A DNA stretch of 64,000 bases from the NCBI RefSeq assembly GCF_017873095.1, contig NZ_JAGGJU010000003.1, positions 124,001-188,000 of the forward strand, in the 5' to 3' direction. Each line of letters starts with the position of its first letter. The first letter of the stretch is position 1. The notes under the pieces are model-generated. The model was not told the DNA's origin. It searched no databases and saw only the letters and a program-made list of their open reading frames with translations. Made by a program: the position numbers and the translations under genes. Of this stretch, positions 1-12,209 are shown piece after piece. Source of the DNA: Heterorhizobium halophytocola. Its GTDB lineage: Bacteria; Pseudomonadota; Alphaproteobacteria; Rhizobiales; Rhizobiaceae.

Positions 1-228
1 TTTCTTTACGTTACCCGCCGGACGGGCCGGGAAGGCGGGGCCATGGCGGCAGGACATCGCGCCGGGATCGCCGCCGTCCACATGGCGCCGGTGCTGGTCT
101 ATGCGGTGGCCGCCGTGATCGCGCCGGTCTCACCGCCGGCAACGCTCGTTCTGTTTGCCGCGGTGCCCGCCTTCTTCATCTTCGGCCATCCCTTGCTGTC
201 GCCGATGATCGAGCGGGCCCGCGGCTGA
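1..228 (+). CDS. C-terminal end of a small membrane protein, possibly TMEM175/DUF1211 type (partial)
   Basis: The frame is open from the left edge of the window to a TGA at 226-228, so this is most likely the 3' end of a gene that begins outside. An internal ATG lies at 43. The visible 75 residues hold two hydrophobic segments separated by a VSPP turn, followed by a short basic tail. This pattern (a helix, a prolyl loop, a last helix, a charged end) resembles the C-terminus of TMEM175/DUF1211 channels, but no signature motif is inside the window. The family call is inference from a short tail; membrane character is directly visible. Confidence 0.45.
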   Translation, partial: FLYVTRRTGREGGAMAAGHRAGIAAVHMAPVLVYAVAAVIAPVSPPATLVLFAAVPAFFIFGHPLLSPMIERARG

Positions 229-231
229 GGC

Positions 232-630
232 TTAGCGACTGCCGAAGCGTTGCCGGGCGAATTCGGTCACCGGCGAAAACAGCGACACGATCGTGCCTTC
301 CGGATCGCGAAACTGCACGGCCCGATTGCCCCAGGGCATGTCTTTGGGTGCGTGCACCAGTTCTGCCCTGTCCTTCAGTCTCTCATAGTCGGCGTCGACG
401 TCCTCGACGATGAATTCGAGGATGGCGCTGCGATTGGCGGCGGGCTCGGCGCTGCCGGGCTGGAACAGCGCCACCGTCTCGGCGCTGCCGATCGCAAGGG
501 TGCCGGCCGGGGTGACGATCTCGGCAAATTGCGGGGCGAGCCAGTCGGCGGTGGCGCCGGTGACCATTTCATAGAAGCCGACAACGGCCTTGATATCGGC
601 GGCGACAAGCCGGGTGGAGGCAAATTTCAT
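232..630 (-). CDS. VOC family (glyoxalase/bleomycin-resistance fold) protein
   Basis: The protein has 132 residues, the usual length for a single-module vicinal oxygen chelate protein. It opens with a beta strand and a 'D-I..VV.FYE' helix typical of the first beta-alpha-beta-beta-beta unit. It ends with 'WGNRAVQFRDPEGTIVSLFSP', the usual second-half signature (R.V.F.DPEG). The start at 630 is preferred over a longer in-frame reading because GAGGA lies 8 bases upstream. Such proteins bind a metal and act as lyases, dioxygenases or antibiotic-binding proteins; the substrate cannot be read from sequence. Its stop lies 3 bases from the convergent upstream gene. Confidence 0.8.
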   Translation of the reverse strand: MKFASTRLVAADIKAVVGFYEMVTGATADWLAPQFAEIVTPAGTLAIGSAETVALFQPGSAEPAANRSAILEFIVEDVDADYERLKDRAELVHAPKDMPWGNRAVQFRDPEGTIVSLFSPVTEFARQRFGSR

Positions 631-3046
<2,416 letters not shown>

Positions 3047-3532
3047 ATGCATGACAGCCTGCAGATTTTCACCGACGGATCGTTCGACGCCGCCTCCGCA
3101 AGCGGGAGCTGGGCCTTCGTCGTCATGGAGGGCGAGCGGCAGGTTTTCAGCGACAGCGGTGTCGACAAGGGCGCGTCGAACAATGCCTTCGAGGTGCTGG
3201 CGGCCGCGAAGGCCATGGGCTGGATCGGGGGCGCGGCAAAGGACCGTCCGGTCACGCTCTGGACCGATTCCCGGCATGTGCTGGAAGGCTGCCATCACTG
3301 GCGGGCGATCTGGCGCAACAATGGCTGGAAGCGGATCACCGCGAACCCGCGTCTGCGGCGTCGCGCCATCCCGGATGCGGCGCTCTGGCAGCAGCTCGAC
3401 AGCCTGCTGGAAAGCAACCGCCACGTCGTGGTCAAACTCTGCAAGGGGCATGCAGGTCTTGCCGGCAATGAGCAGGCCGATGCCCTGGCGCGCGATGCTT
3501 ACCGCGCGGCCGCCCGGTTGCCGCGCTCTTGA
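3047..3532 (+). CDS. rnhA: Ribonuclease HI
   Basis: A 161-residue protein of typical RNase HI length that cuts the RNA strand of RNA-DNA hybrids. The catalytic carboxylates are in the expected order: D10 in 'FTDGS', E49 in 'NNAFEVLAA', D74 in 'WTDSRHV' and D145 in 'GNEQADALA', with the assisting H135 in 'KGHAG'. The ATG at 3047 was chosen because it directly precedes the first beta strand; the open frame continues far upstream without family similarity, and no strong ribosome binding site is visible. A strong terminator follows at 3603-3639. Rhizobial genomes often carry another rnhA copy, so this could be the secondary one next to mobile DNA. Confidence 0.9.
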   Translation: MHDSLQIFTDGSFDAASASGSWAFVVMEGERQVFSDSGVDKGASNNAFEVLAAAKAMGWIGGAAKDRPVTLWTDSRHVLEGCHHWRAIWRNNGWKRITANPRLRRRAIPDAALWQQLDSLLESNRHVVVKLCKGHAGLAGNEQADALARDAYRAAARLPRS

Positions 3533-3602
3533 GGTACAGCAAACGGGCGGGCTGCGGCGGGGTGCGGAAGGCGCCGAGAGGCGGAGCGACAGGGTCCCAA
3601 TG

Positions 3603-3639
3603 AAAAAAATCCAGGCACCGGGATGCCTGGATTTTTTTT
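3603..3639. terminator. Bidirectional rho-independent terminator between rnhA and nrdJ
   Basis: An A-run, the stem ATCCAGGCA/TGCCTGGAT and a run of eight T form a near-perfect hairpin. The A-run makes it work on both strands, which suits the two convergent genes. Confidence 0.9.
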
Positions 3640-3691
3640 GTCGGTGGTCGACCGGATCGCCCCGGTCGACACTCTGTTTCAATGCGCAGGA

Positions 3692-6600
3692 TCAGCTGCA
3701 GCCGCTCGTGGCGCCGCAGGTGTTGCACTTCTCGCAGGTGCCGTTGCGCACCATGGTGAAGTTCTGGCATTCCGAGCACATGTTGCCGGTATAGCCCTGG
3801 GCGATCGACTGCTGGCGGCGGGCGGCTTCGACCTTCTTGGCGTCGGTCTTGGCGCTTTCGGCGTCAGCGGCGGCGGCATCGCTGAACAGGCCGTTGACCT
3901 GTTCTGCCACTTCGTCGGCGATCTCGTGGGCGAATTCGGCGGCGCGTTCCTCATAATCCCGCTTGAACGAGACGATTTCGGACGGGGCGGCGGCGACGGC
4001 CGGCTCCAGCTTGCGCACGGCCGAGCCGGAGCCGATCGGGGTGACGGTCGCCAGACCCTTGGGGCCGGCGGGGGCCGCACCGCGCGGTTCGCCGGAGGCC
4101 GAGCCGCCGGAGACCAGCGTCGGACGATAGCCGCGCGTCAGACCCTTGGAGAAGGCGTCCGCCTTGCCTTCCTTGATCCCCTTGCCGAGCGCCGTCGATC
4201 CGAAATCGGAGGTGTCGACATGGGCCAGGTCGTGGCGCGACAGGTAGGACACGGCCAGTTCGCGGAACACGTAGTCGAGGATCGACGTGGCGTTCTTGAT
4301 CGCGTCATTGCCCTGGACCATGCCGGCCGGCTCGAACTTGGTGAAGGTGAAGGCGTCGACATATTCCTCGAGCGGCACGCCATACTGCAGGCCGAGCGAG
4401 ACGGAGATGGCGAAGTTGTTGATGAAGGCGCGAAGGGCGGACCCCTCCTTGTTCATGTCGAGGAAGATCTCCCCGAGACGGCCGTCATCATATTCACCGG
4501 TGCGCAGGAAGATGGTGTGGCCACCGATCTTCGCCTTCTGGGTATAGCCCTTGCGGCGGTTCGGCAGCTTTTCCTGGCTGCGCACGACGCGCTCGATGAT
4601 CCGCTCGACGATCTTTTCGGTGACGGTGACGGCCTGGGCGGCGGCCGGCTGGGCGACCAGTTCCTCCAGCGCATCCTCGTTGTCGTCATCCTCGACCAGC
4701 GAGGCATTGAGCGGCTGGCTGAGCTTGGAGCCGTCGCGGTAGAGCGCATTGGCCTTCAGTGCGAGCTTCCAGGAGAGCATATAGGCGGCGCCGCAATCCT
4801 CGACGGTCGCGTCGTTGGCCATGTTGATCGTCTTGGAGATCGCGCCGGAGATGAACGGCTGGGCAGCCGCCATCATGCGGATATGGCTTTCGACCGAGAG
4901 ATAGCGCTTGCCGATCTTGCCGCAGGGATTGGCGCAATCGAAGACGGCCAGGTGCTCGTCCTTGAGGAAGGGCGCGCCTTCGAGCGTCATCGCACCGCAG
5001 ACATGGATGTTGGCGGCCTCGATCTCCTTCCTGGAGAAGCCGAGATGGTCGAGCAGGCTGAAGGAGATGTCGGCCAGCTGCTCGTCGGAGACCTTCAGCT
5101 CGTTCTTCAGGAAGTCGGCGCCGAGCGTCCACTGGTTGAAGATGAACTTGATGTCGAAGGCCGCCTTGGTGGCGCCGTTCAGCGCCGCGATCTTCTCGTC
5201 GGTGAAGCCCTTGGCCTTCAGCGAGCCGGGGTTGATGCCGGGCGCCTGGTTCAGGTTGCCGTGGCCGACGGCATAGGCCTCGATCTCGGCGATCTGGCTT
5301 TCCGAATAGCCGAGCGTGCGAAGCGCCTCCGGCACCGCGCCGTTGATGATCTTGAAATAGCCGCCGCCGGCGAGCTTCTTGAACTTGACCAGCGCGAAGT
5401 CGGGCTCGATGCCGGTGGTGTCGCAGTCCATGACGAGACCGATCGTGCCGGTCGGCGCGATGACCGAGACCTGGGCATTGCGGTAGCCGTGCTTCTCGCC
5501 GAGTTCCAGCGCCTTGTCCCAGGCCGCCGTCGCATGGGCGATCAGGTCGGCGTCCGAGCACTCGGAGTGGACCAGCGCCACCGGATCGACCGACAGGCCT
5601 TCATAGCCGGCGCTCTCGCCATGGGCGGCGCGGCGATGGTTGCGGATCACCCGCAGCATGTTGTCGCGGTTCGGCGCATAGCCCGGGAAGGGGCCGAGCT
5701 CACCGGCCATTTCGGCCGAGGTCGCATAGGCCACACCGGTCATGATCGCGGTCAGCGCGCCGCAGATCGCACGGCCCTCGGCCGAATCGTAGGGGATGCC
5801 CGAGGACATCAGCAGGCCGCCGATATTGGCATAGCCGAGGCCGAGCGTGCGGTACTGGTAGGAGAGTTCGGCAATCTGGCGCGACGGGAACTGGGCCATC
5901 GTCACCGACACTTCGAGAACCACGGTCCACAGGCGAACGGCATGCTCGTAATCGGCAATGTCGATCTTCTTGGTGTCGGCATCCTTGAACTGCAGCAGGT
6001 TCAGCGAGGCGAGGTTGCAGGCCGTGTCGTCGAGGAACATGTATTCCGAGCACGGGTTCGAGGCGCGGATCGGGCCAGCGGCCGGGCAGGTGTGCCAGTC
6101 GTTCATCGTCGTGTTGAAGTGGATGCCCGGATCGGCCGATGCCCATGCGGCATAGGAGATCTGTTCCCACAGCTCGCGCGCCTTCAGCGTCTTCATCACC
6201 TTGCCGTCCTTGCGGGCGGTCAGGTCCCAGGTGCCGTCGGATTCGACGGCGCGCAGGAAGTTATCTTTCAGCGAGACGGAGTTGTTGGAGTTCTGGCCCG
6301 ACACGGTGAGATAGGCTTCCGAATCCCAGTCCGTGTCATAGGTCTTGAATTCCATGTCCTTGTAGCCCTGCTGGGCGAACTGGATCACGCGCTTGATGTA
6401 GTTTTCCGGAACCTGGCTGTTCTTGGCGGCCTTGATCTCGCGCTTCAGCGCCGGGTTCTGGTTGGGGTCGAAGCAGGCGTCGTTGTCGGCCTCGCAGTTG
6501 ACGCAGGCCTTCATGATCGCCTTCAGGTGACGGGCAACCAGCTTGGAGCCGGTAACCAGCGCTGCGACCTTCTGCTCTTCCTTGACCTTCCAGTTGATGT

Positions 6601-7477
6601 ATTCCTCGATATCCGGATGGTCGATGTCGACGACGACCATCTTGGCCGCACGGCGGGTGGTGCCGCCCGACTTGATGGCGCCGGCTGCGCGGTCGCCGAT
6701 CTTCAGGAAGGACATCAGGCCCGACGAACGGCCGCCGCCCGACAGGCGTTCGCCTTCGCCGCGCAGGTAGGAGAAGTTGGAGCCGGTGCCGGAGCCGTAT
6801 TTGAACAGGCGCGCTTCCCGCACCCAGAGATCCATGATGCCGCCCTCGTTGACGAGGTCGTCCTCGACCGACTGGATGAAGCAGGCATGCGGCTGCGGAT
6901 GCTCGTAGGACGACTTCGACTTGGTGAGCTTGCCGGTGAAGGGGTCGACGTAGAAATGGCCCTGGCCGGGACCGTCGATGCCATAGGCCCAGTGCAGGCC
7001 GGTGTTGAACCACTGCGGGCTATTGGGCGCGACGCGCTGGGTGGCGAGCATGTAGGCAAGCTCGTCCTTGAAGGCGGCCGCGTCTTCTTCCGTTGTGAAA
7101 TACTTGGCCTTCCAGCCCCAGTAGGCCCAGGTGCCGGCGAGCCGGTCGAAGACCTGGCGGGCATCGGTTTCCGAACCGTAGCGCTCATCCTCGGGGAGAG
7201 CCGCCAGCGCCTTCTCGTCGGCGACCGAGCGCCAGAGGAAGGAAGGAACGTCGTTTTCCTCGACCTTCTTCAGGATCTTCGGCACGCCGGCCTTGCGGAA
7301 ATACTTCTGCGCCAGAACGTCGGTCGCCACCTGGGAGAACTGCGAGGGCACATCGATATCGGCCAGGCGGAACACGATCGAGCCGTCGGGGTTCTTGATC
7401 TCGCTGACCGCCTTGCGGAAATCGATCTCCGCATAGGCCGACTGGGCAGGCTTGGTGAAACGACGTTCTATGCGCAT
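3692..7477 (-). CDS. nrdJ: Vitamin B12-dependent (class II) ribonucleoside-diphosphate reductase
   Basis: A 1261-residue enzyme that reduces ribonucleotides to deoxyribonucleotides with adenosylcobalamin as radical source, independent of oxygen. The start at 7477 gives '[10 protein letters not shown]', the usual N-terminus; a longer frame adds 46 unrelated residues. The active-site motif N-x-C-x-E is present as N474-P-C476-S-E478, just before '[15 protein letters not shown]'. A glycine-rich '[11 protein letters not shown]' loop lies earlier. The last 35 residues carry paired CxxC motifs ('CSECQNF', 'CEKCNTCG'), the zinc/redox tail of the long form. No B12-box riboswitch is visible upstream; instead two NrdR-like boxes lie 137-182 bases before the start. 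Confidence 0.97.
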   Translation of the reverse strand: MRIERRFTKPAQSAYAEIDFRKAVSEIKNPDGSIVFRLADIDVPSQFSQVATDVLAQKYFRKAGVPKILKKVEENDVPSFLWRSVADEKALAALPEDERYGSETDARQVFDRLAGTWAYWGWKAKYFTTEEDAAAFKDELAYMLATQRVAPNSPQWFNTGLHWAYGIDGPGQGHFYVDPFTGKLTKSKSSYEHPQPHACFIQSVEDDLVNEGGIMDLWVREARLFKYGSGTGSNFSYLRGEGERLSGGGRSSGLMSFLKIGDRAAGAIKSGGTTRRAAKMVVVDIDHPDIEEYINWKVKEEQKVAALVTGSKLVARHLKAIMKACVNCEADNDACFDPNQNPALKREIKAAKNSQVPENYIKRVIQFAQQGYKDMEFKTYDTDWDSEAYLTVSGQNSNNSVSLKDNFLRAVESDGTWDLTARKDGKVMKTLKARELWEQISYAAWASADPGIHFNTTMNDWHTCPAAGPIRASNPCSEYMFLDDTACNLASLNLLQFKDADTKKIDIADYEHAVRLWTVVLEVSVTMAQFPSRQIAELSYQYRTLGLGYANIGGLLMSSGIPYDSAEGRAICGALTAIMTGVAYATSAEMAGELGPFPGYAPNRDNMLRVIRNHRRAAHGESAGYEGLSVDPVALVHSECSDADLIAHATAAWDKALELGEKHGYRNAQVSVIAPTGTIGLVMDCDTTGIEPDFALVKFKKLAGGGYFKIINGAVPEALRTLGYSESQIAEIEAYAVGHGNLNQAPGINPGSLKAKGFTDEKIAALNGATKAAFDIKFIFNQWTLGADFLKNELKVSDEQLADISFSLLDHLGFSRKEIEAANIHVCGAMTLEGAPFLKDEHLAVFDCANPCGKIGKRYLSVESHIRMMAAAQPFISGAISKTINMANDATVEDCGAAYMLSWKLALKANALYRDGSKLSQPLNASLVEDDDNEDALEELVAQPAAAQAVTVTEKIVERIIERVVRSQEKLPNRRKGYTQKAKIGGHTIFLRTGEYDDGRLGEIFLDMNKEGSALRAFINNFAISVSLGLQYGVPLEEYVDAFTFTKFEPAGMVQGNDAIKNATSILDYVFRELAVSYLSRHDLAHVDTSDFGSTALGKGIKEGKADAFSKGLTRGYRPTLVSGGSASGEPRGAAPAGPKGLATVTPIGSGSAVRKLEPAVAAAPSEIVSFKRDYEERAAEFAHEIADEVAEQVNGLFSDAAAADAESAKTDAKKVEAARRQQSIAQGYTGNMCSECQNFTMVRNGTCEKCNTCGATSGCS

Positions 7478-7613
7478 CCGCTCGGTGTCCCTTGAATTCT
7501 GTCGCGCCCCGCAAAATGAGCGCAAGATTGTCCCGCCCGGCTGCCCGGTAAGGTGCAGCCGACTAAATGTCCCATCCGCATGTGGTGCCGGATGACTCGG
7601 TGGAGTTGTCGGC

Positions 7614-7659
7614 ACCTGTATCTTGTGGTGATGGTCGCTGCAAACACTAAATATAGTAT
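7614..7659 (-). promoter_or_regulatory. Tandem NrdR-box pair upstream of nrdJ
   Basis: On the minus strand ATACTATATTTAGTGT (7659-7644) and ACCACAAGATACAGGT (7629-7614) resemble the 16-base NrdR palindrome. Their starts are 30 bases apart, about three helix turns, the usual geometry for cooperative NrdR binding. NrdR is the ATP-cone repressor of ribonucleotide reductase genes. The first box is strong, the second more degenerate. Confidence 0.7.
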
Positions 7660-8565
7660 TAACAGCTTATTACCGCCAGTGTTTTCATTGGCATTGACGG
7701 TCAAAAATCGCACACAGGAAACCGGTCGAAAAATCTGCCGTCATGACAGGGATTTCCGTGGATAAACAAGCGATTTGTCGAGAGCGAACCGGCCTCGTTA
7801 CTGTCCGGTCCAGTCGCCGCCGCAACCTGACCCCCATTAAGTTGGAACCGACTGATTCCGTCAAGGGGTGGTTTATGACCAAATTATTAATACCATATCT
7901 TGTGGCTGTCGCGTTGTGGAAAACGGGGAAAGGCAAGACTGCGGCAAATATGTATCAGGATGGGGCGCCGACGCCCGGGCGCAGTGCGGCAAACCGAGGA
8001 TCGGCACGGCATCCAGGCCGGCGGAGGATCGCGCACGGCTGCCGCGCGCTGTCCGGCCCTGCCGTCCCGGCGTCCGATTTCGGCCCCTTTGCGGACAATT
8101 GAGGCGCCGCCGGCGCGAATGGGCGAAATTATCAGGGGTGAAATCTTGTCCGTGCGCAAGACGGCCGGGCTGGCGGGTGTTGACACGCCGATGATTGCGG
8201 TCCTTGGCCCGGCGACGGCCGCGGCACTTGCCGGCGGGCAGCGGCGCGGGACGGTGACCGTATATAAGCCGTACACGTTCTATGTCGGAACCCCGGGGTG
8301 TTCACCGCCTTTCACCTGATGCAGGCCTTGTGTTGCACTGCGCAACAAAACGGGTCGGACGGGACTGTCCGGTCTCGTTAAAGACCTCAGCTTTTGCCGC
8401 TAAATATTGGTAAACCATGGGTGTGCGACGCAGCATGCGGCTTAATCACTCGTCAATCTATGAGACATAATGTTTGGGTCTATTCGGTGCCGGAATGATA
8501 CCGGTCCGCCTCGTTATTTTCTGGGCAGCGCCATCAGGGCGGCTGTGCCTGCGGAACATTTCCCA
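7660..8565. other. Long intergenic region between nrdJ and the chemotaxis receptor
   Basis: About 0.9 kb with small open frames in several registers but no family signature and no good ribosome binding site. It must hold the divergent promoters of nrdJ and the receptor. A single DnaA-like 9-mer (CGTGGATAA) is at 7757-7765. The stretch 7600-7960 is AT-richer than its surroundings. No RNA gene was recognised. Confidence 0.5.
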
Positions 8566-10470
8566 ATGAGCTTCAGCAATTTTTCCATTCTCAAGAAGGT
8601 GAGTTCGCTTGTCGTGCTGATGGGCATCGCTTCTGCCGTGATCGCGGTGGTGGGCGCCCATGGGCTTTACTCCCTCGGCAGCTCTTTGAAGAACACCGGC
8701 GCCCGCGAGGAAGTCGCGCGGGAAGCCATGGATCTTCGCATCGACATCATCGCCATCAGCCGGATGACCTATCAGCTGGCCTTCGCGCCGGAGAACGCCG
8801 CGGATTTCGCCAAGGAAACCGAGCGCCGTTCGGCCGAAATGCTCGGTCGCCTGCCGAAGATCGCCTCGACCGCCGATGCGACGGAGCAGAAGCAGCTGGA
8901 AAACATCCGCGCCTCGCTGGGTGACTATTTCAACACGATCCGCGCCATGGTGAAGACCGCGGCAACCGATGCCGGCAAGGACCAGGCCGTGATGAAGGCC
9001 GAGCTTGCCAAGGCGCTGGACGGCCAGAAGGCCGTGACCATCGCGGTCAAGGAATACTCGACCTATTCCGGCGACGAACTGGCCGGCGCCCGCGCCGAAG
9101 CCCTGCAACGCTCCAACACCACGCAGATGCTGCTGGTCGTCACGGCGATCTTCTGCATCCTGGCCGGTGTTGTCCTGAGCTATGTCATGGCCCGCCGCGG
9201 CATCGTCAATCCGATCCACAGCCTGACCGACCTGATGCGCAAGATGGCCGGCGGCGACATGCATATCGACATCGCCGGCACCGAACGCAAGGACGAGATC
9301 GGCGAGATGGCCCGCGCGCTGGAAGTCTTCCGCGCCAATGCCGCCCAGATGCAGGAAATGGAAGCCCAGGAAGCGGCCCTCCATGCCCAGAGCCGCGATC
9401 TGCAGAGCTCGATCAGCGGTATCGTCGCGGCGGCTGCCGCCGGCGACTTCTCGCAGCGCATCGGCAAGGCCTATGACGACGAAGACCTGCAGCGCTTTGC
9501 CGCCAGCGTCAACGAACTGGTGTCCGGTGTCGATCACGGTGTGACGGAAATCCGCCGCGTCATCGGCGCGCTGGCCAAGGCCGACCTCAGCCAGGACATG
9601 CGCGGCGAGTTCCAGGGTGCCTTCGCCGAACTCCAGGTCAACGTCAACAATGCCATGGTGACCCTGCGTCGCACGATGCAGAGCATCCGCCAGGCATCGA
9701 CGACGATCACCGACAATTCGGGCGAACTGAGCTCGGCTGCAGGCCAGCTCGCACGCCGCACCGAACAGCAGGCAGCCTCCCTCGAGGAAACCGCCGCAGC
9801 GCTGGAAGAGATCACCACCACGGTGCGCACCTCCACCGACCGGGCCCGCGAAGCCAGCGACATGGTGCGCGAGACCAAGGACAGCGCCGGCAAGTCGGGC
9901 GAGATCGTCCGCAACGCGATCGACGCCATGGGCCGGATCGAGCAGTCATCGCAGAAGATCAGCCAGATCATCTCGGTGATCGACGAGATCGCCTTCCAGA
10001 CCAACCTGCTGGCGCTCAACGCCGGCGTGGAAGCCGCCCGTGCCGGTGAAGCCGGTCGTGGCTTCGCGGTCGTCGCCCAGGAAGTGCGCGAACTGGCCCA
10101 GCGCTCGGCCAATGCGGCCAAGGAGATCAAGTCGCTGATCAACACCTCGGCCGGTGAGGTCAAGGGCGGTGTGTCGCTGGTGCTCTCGACCGGTCAGGCC
10201 CTGACCGAGATCGAGGATCTGGTCAACCGCGTCAACGACCACGTCTCCTCGATCGCCAAGGCCGCGCATGAGCAGTCGGCAGCGCTCGGCGAGATCAATG
10301 CCTCGGTCAACCACATGGACCAGATGACCCAGCAGAACGCCGCCATGGTGGAAGAGACGACGGCCGCAAGCCAGGTGCTCGCCAACGAGAGCCGCCAGCT
10401 GCAGGCGCAGATCGATCACTTCCGGCTGGAGGGCACGGCAACCGCCGCCCCGCATCGCCGGGCCGCCTGA
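8566..10470 (+). CDS. Methyl-accepting chemotaxis protein
   Basis: A 634-residue transmembrane chemoreceptor. TM1 lies at about 11-32, a helical ligand-sensing region follows, TM2 is at about 185-207, then a HAMP domain, a second HAMP-like stretch and the long methyl-accepting coiled coil. The kinase-control tip 'EIAFQTNLLALNAGVEAARA' is near residues 473-495 and is intact. 'EEITTTV' and similar Glu/Gln-rich heptads form likely methylation sites. The ATG at 8566 was preferred over an upstream one at 8470 because it places TM1 at the N-terminus, with GGAAC upstream. The short C-terminus lacks a CheR/CheB docking pentapeptide. The ligand is unknown. Confidence 0.95.
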   Translation: MSFSNFSILKKVSSLVVLMGIASAVIAVVGAHGLYSLGSSLKNTGAREEVAREAMDLRIDIIAISRMTYQLAFAPENAADFAKETERRSAEMLGRLPKIASTADATEQKQLENIRASLGDYFNTIRAMVKTAATDAGKDQAVMKAELAKALDGQKAVTIAVKEYSTYSGDELAGARAEALQRSNTTQMLLVVTAIFCILAGVVLSYVMARRGIVNPIHSLTDLMRKMAGGDMHIDIAGTERKDEIGEMARALEVFRANAAQMQEMEAQEAALHAQSRDLQSSISGIVAAAAAGDFSQRIGKAYDDEDLQRFAASVNELVSGVDHGVTEIRRVIGALAKADLSQDMRGEFQGAFAELQVNVNNAMVTLRRTMQSIRQASTTITDNSGELSSAAGQLARRTEQQAASLEETAAALEEITTTVRTSTDRAREASDMVRETKDSAGKSGEIVRNAIDAMGRIEQSSQKISQIISVIDEIAFQTNLLALNAGVEAARAGEAGRGFAVVAQEVRELAQRSANAAKEIKSLINTSAGEVKGGVSLVLSTGQALTEIEDLVNRVNDHVSSIAKAAHEQSAALGEINASVNHMDQMTQQNAAMVEETTAASQVLANESRQLQAQIDHFRLEGTATAAPHRRAA

Positions 10471-10496
10471 GCCCCCCGGATCGCAGGACAAACAAG

Positions 10497-10526
10497 AAAA
10501 GCGCCGGAGCGATCCGGCGCTTTTTT
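10497..10526. terminator. Terminator between chemoreceptor and gpt
   Basis: AAAAGCGCCGGA, a short loop and TCCGGCGCTTTTTT form a perfect stem with T-runs usable on both strands, between two convergent genes. Confidence 0.9.
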
Positions 10527-10580
10527 CATGGATACGCAGACGGCTGTTGACGGTGTTTTCCGGACCGGCAGGCGCTGGTC

Positions 10581-11078
10581 TCAGCCGCGGGTGCCCTTGG
10601 CGATCGGCTCCTGATAGCTGAAACCCATGTCCCAGGGGAAATAGATCCAGGTATCCTGGCTGACCTCGGTGACGAAGGTATCGATCAGCGGCACGCCCTT
10701 GGGCTTGGCATAGACGCAGGCGAAATGCGCCTTGGGCAGCATGTCGCGGACTTCCTTGGCGGTCTTGCCGGTGTCGGTCAGGTCGTCGATCACAAGCACG
10801 CCTTCGCCGCCGTTTTCCTTCAGGTTTTCAGCCACGCCCTTCAACAGGTTCATGTCGCCCTGGCTGACATAGTCATGATAGGAGGCGATGCAGACCGTCT
10901 CGATCAGGCGGATATTCAGCTCGCGCGAGATGATTGCCGCCGGCACCAGACCGCCGCGGGTGATGCAGACGATCGCCTTGAACTCCTGATTGAGGCCGGC
11001 GAGCCGCCAGGACAGCGCGCGCGCGTCGCGGTGAAACTGATCCCAGGAGACGGGGAAGGCTTTTTCGGGCAGGCTCAT
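10581..11078 (-). CDS. gpt: Xanthine(-guanine) phosphoribosyltransferase
   Basis: A 165-residue purine-salvage enzyme that joins xanthine, guanine or hypoxanthine to PRPP. The PRPP-binding signature '[14 protein letters not shown]' is intact, and the '[17 protein letters not shown]' segment supplies the Arg-Gly loop. The start at 11078 has GGAG upstream; the longer frame adds seven residues without a site. The '[14 protein letters not shown]' C-terminus is typical of bacterial Gpt. The gene stands alone, transcribed toward the chemoreceptor terminator. Confidence 0.93.
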   Translation of the reverse strand: MSLPEKAFPVSWDQFHRDARALSWRLAGLNQEFKAIVCITRGGLVPAAIISRELNIRLIETVCIASYHDYVSQGDMNLLKGVAENLKENGGEGVLVIDDLTDTGKTAKEVRDMLPKAHFACVYAKPKGVPLIDTFVTEVSQDTWIYFPWDMGFSYQEPIAKGTRG

Positions 11079-11264
11079 GGTCGGGCTCCGCTGCTGCATC
11101 CCTGGGGATGGCCGATAGGGGGTCGAAACGGGCGCGGCGCCCGTTCTTGAAGATCGGCTATTAGCGGCAAATGCCGGGATTTTTCAAGTCCCGGCATGTC
11201 TTGGCGGATTGCGGACCGATCAGGTCCGGCCAGAGGCGATCAGCGCCGGGCCGGCCGGGCGGGT

Positions 11265-12104
11265 TTAGCGCGACAGCAGGGTCAGGGCCGTCATCGAATC
11301 GAGCAGTGTGTGGGTGACGCCGCCAAACAGCGTCTCCCACCAGCGCTTGTGGCCGAAGGCGCCCATCACCAGAAGATCGATGGAACTGTCGGAAAGCCGG
11401 TTCTCGATCACGGTTGCGGCCGGAACGCCGTCGGCCTCCTGGGTGACGACGGTGATGTGGACGCCGTGGCGGGCAAGCGTGGCCGCGATCTCGGCGCCGG
11501 CCGTCTCTGCCGACTGGGTCTGGTTGTCGGGCGGATTGACGCTGAAGATCTCGACCGCGTCGGCCTTCTTGAGCAGCGGCAGGGCGTCGAAGGTGGCGCG
11601 TGCCGCCTCGCGCGAACCGTTCCAGGCGACCATGGCCCGCTTGATCGGCTTCGGCTCGGTCAGGATATAGGGCACCAGCAGGACGGGACGGCCGCTTTCG
11701 AACAGAAAGCCGTCGAGGTCGGCGCGGCTGTCGGCCAGCGACGAATCGGTCTGGGCGGCGATGATCAGGTCGGCGCAGCGCGCACTGTCCTGCAAGGCGC
11801 CGGAACCGTAGCCGGCAGAGGTCAGGAAGCTGCGCCAGTCATGCGAGGTGCCGTTGGCGACGCAGCGATTGCGGAAGATCTGCTCGATCTTGCGCGTCTC
11901 GTCATGCGCCATGTCCTGCATCGCCTGGACGGTGGTGGGGTCGGGCATTTCCATCGGCGCCGACAGCGGGATCATCGCCATGGCTTCCGAATGCACGCCG
12001 ATCAGATGGGCGTCGAAAGTGGCGGCGAAGCTGATCGCGATCTCGGTGATCTGCGCGGCACTCTTCGGGTCGTCGAGAACCGCGAGTATGGTCTTGTAGG
12101 ACAT
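11265..12104 (-). CDS. Universal stress protein, tandem UspA domains
   Basis: A 279-residue protein with two UspA modules, about 1-140 and 150-279. The first begins 'MSYKTILAVLDD' and the second 'IKRAMVAWNGSREAARA'. The C-terminal half carries the ATP-binding style 'LLVMGAFGHKRWWETLFGGVT' loop (G-x-G-x-R variant), while the N-terminal half is more divergent, as is common in tandem Usp proteins. The start is supported by GGGAG upstream. The likely role is stress or starvation tolerance through nucleotide binding; no specific pathway follows from the neighbours. Confidence 0.9.
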   Translation of the reverse strand: MSYKTILAVLDDPKSAAQITEIAISFAATFDAHLIGVHSEAMAMIPLSAPMEMPDPTTVQAMQDMAHDETRKIEQIFRNRCVANGTSHDWRSFLTSAGYGSGALQDSARCADLIIAAQTDSSLADSRADLDGFLFESGRPVLLVPYILTEPKPIKRAMVAWNGSREAARATFDALPLLKKADAVEIFSVNPPDNQTQSAETAGAEIAATLARHGVHITVVTQEADGVPAATVIENRLSDSSIDLLVMGAFGHKRWWETLFGGVTHTLLDSMTALTLLSR

Positions 12105-12209
12105 GGGGCTACTCCCTGGGTAAGTTCGTTGCGTCTGCCTGCCATTGCTAACGCCGGGCCGGACCGCCGCCTTGATATCGATCAAGTTCGGCGCCGGACG
12201 GATGCCGTC

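Noticed and set aside
3623-7495. 1290-codon plus-strand frame opposite nrdJ
   Set aside because: Composed of Gly/Arg/Leu/Asp repeats produced by codon bias on the opposite strand of a strongly conserved gene.
7478-7613. Cobalamin riboswitch in the nrdJ leader
   Set aside because: No B12-box or matching stem pattern was seen on the minus strand.
7743-8102. 119-codon plus-strand frame upstream of the chemoreceptor
   Set aside because: No family similarity, no ribosome binding site and a composition typical of non-coding GC-rich DNA.
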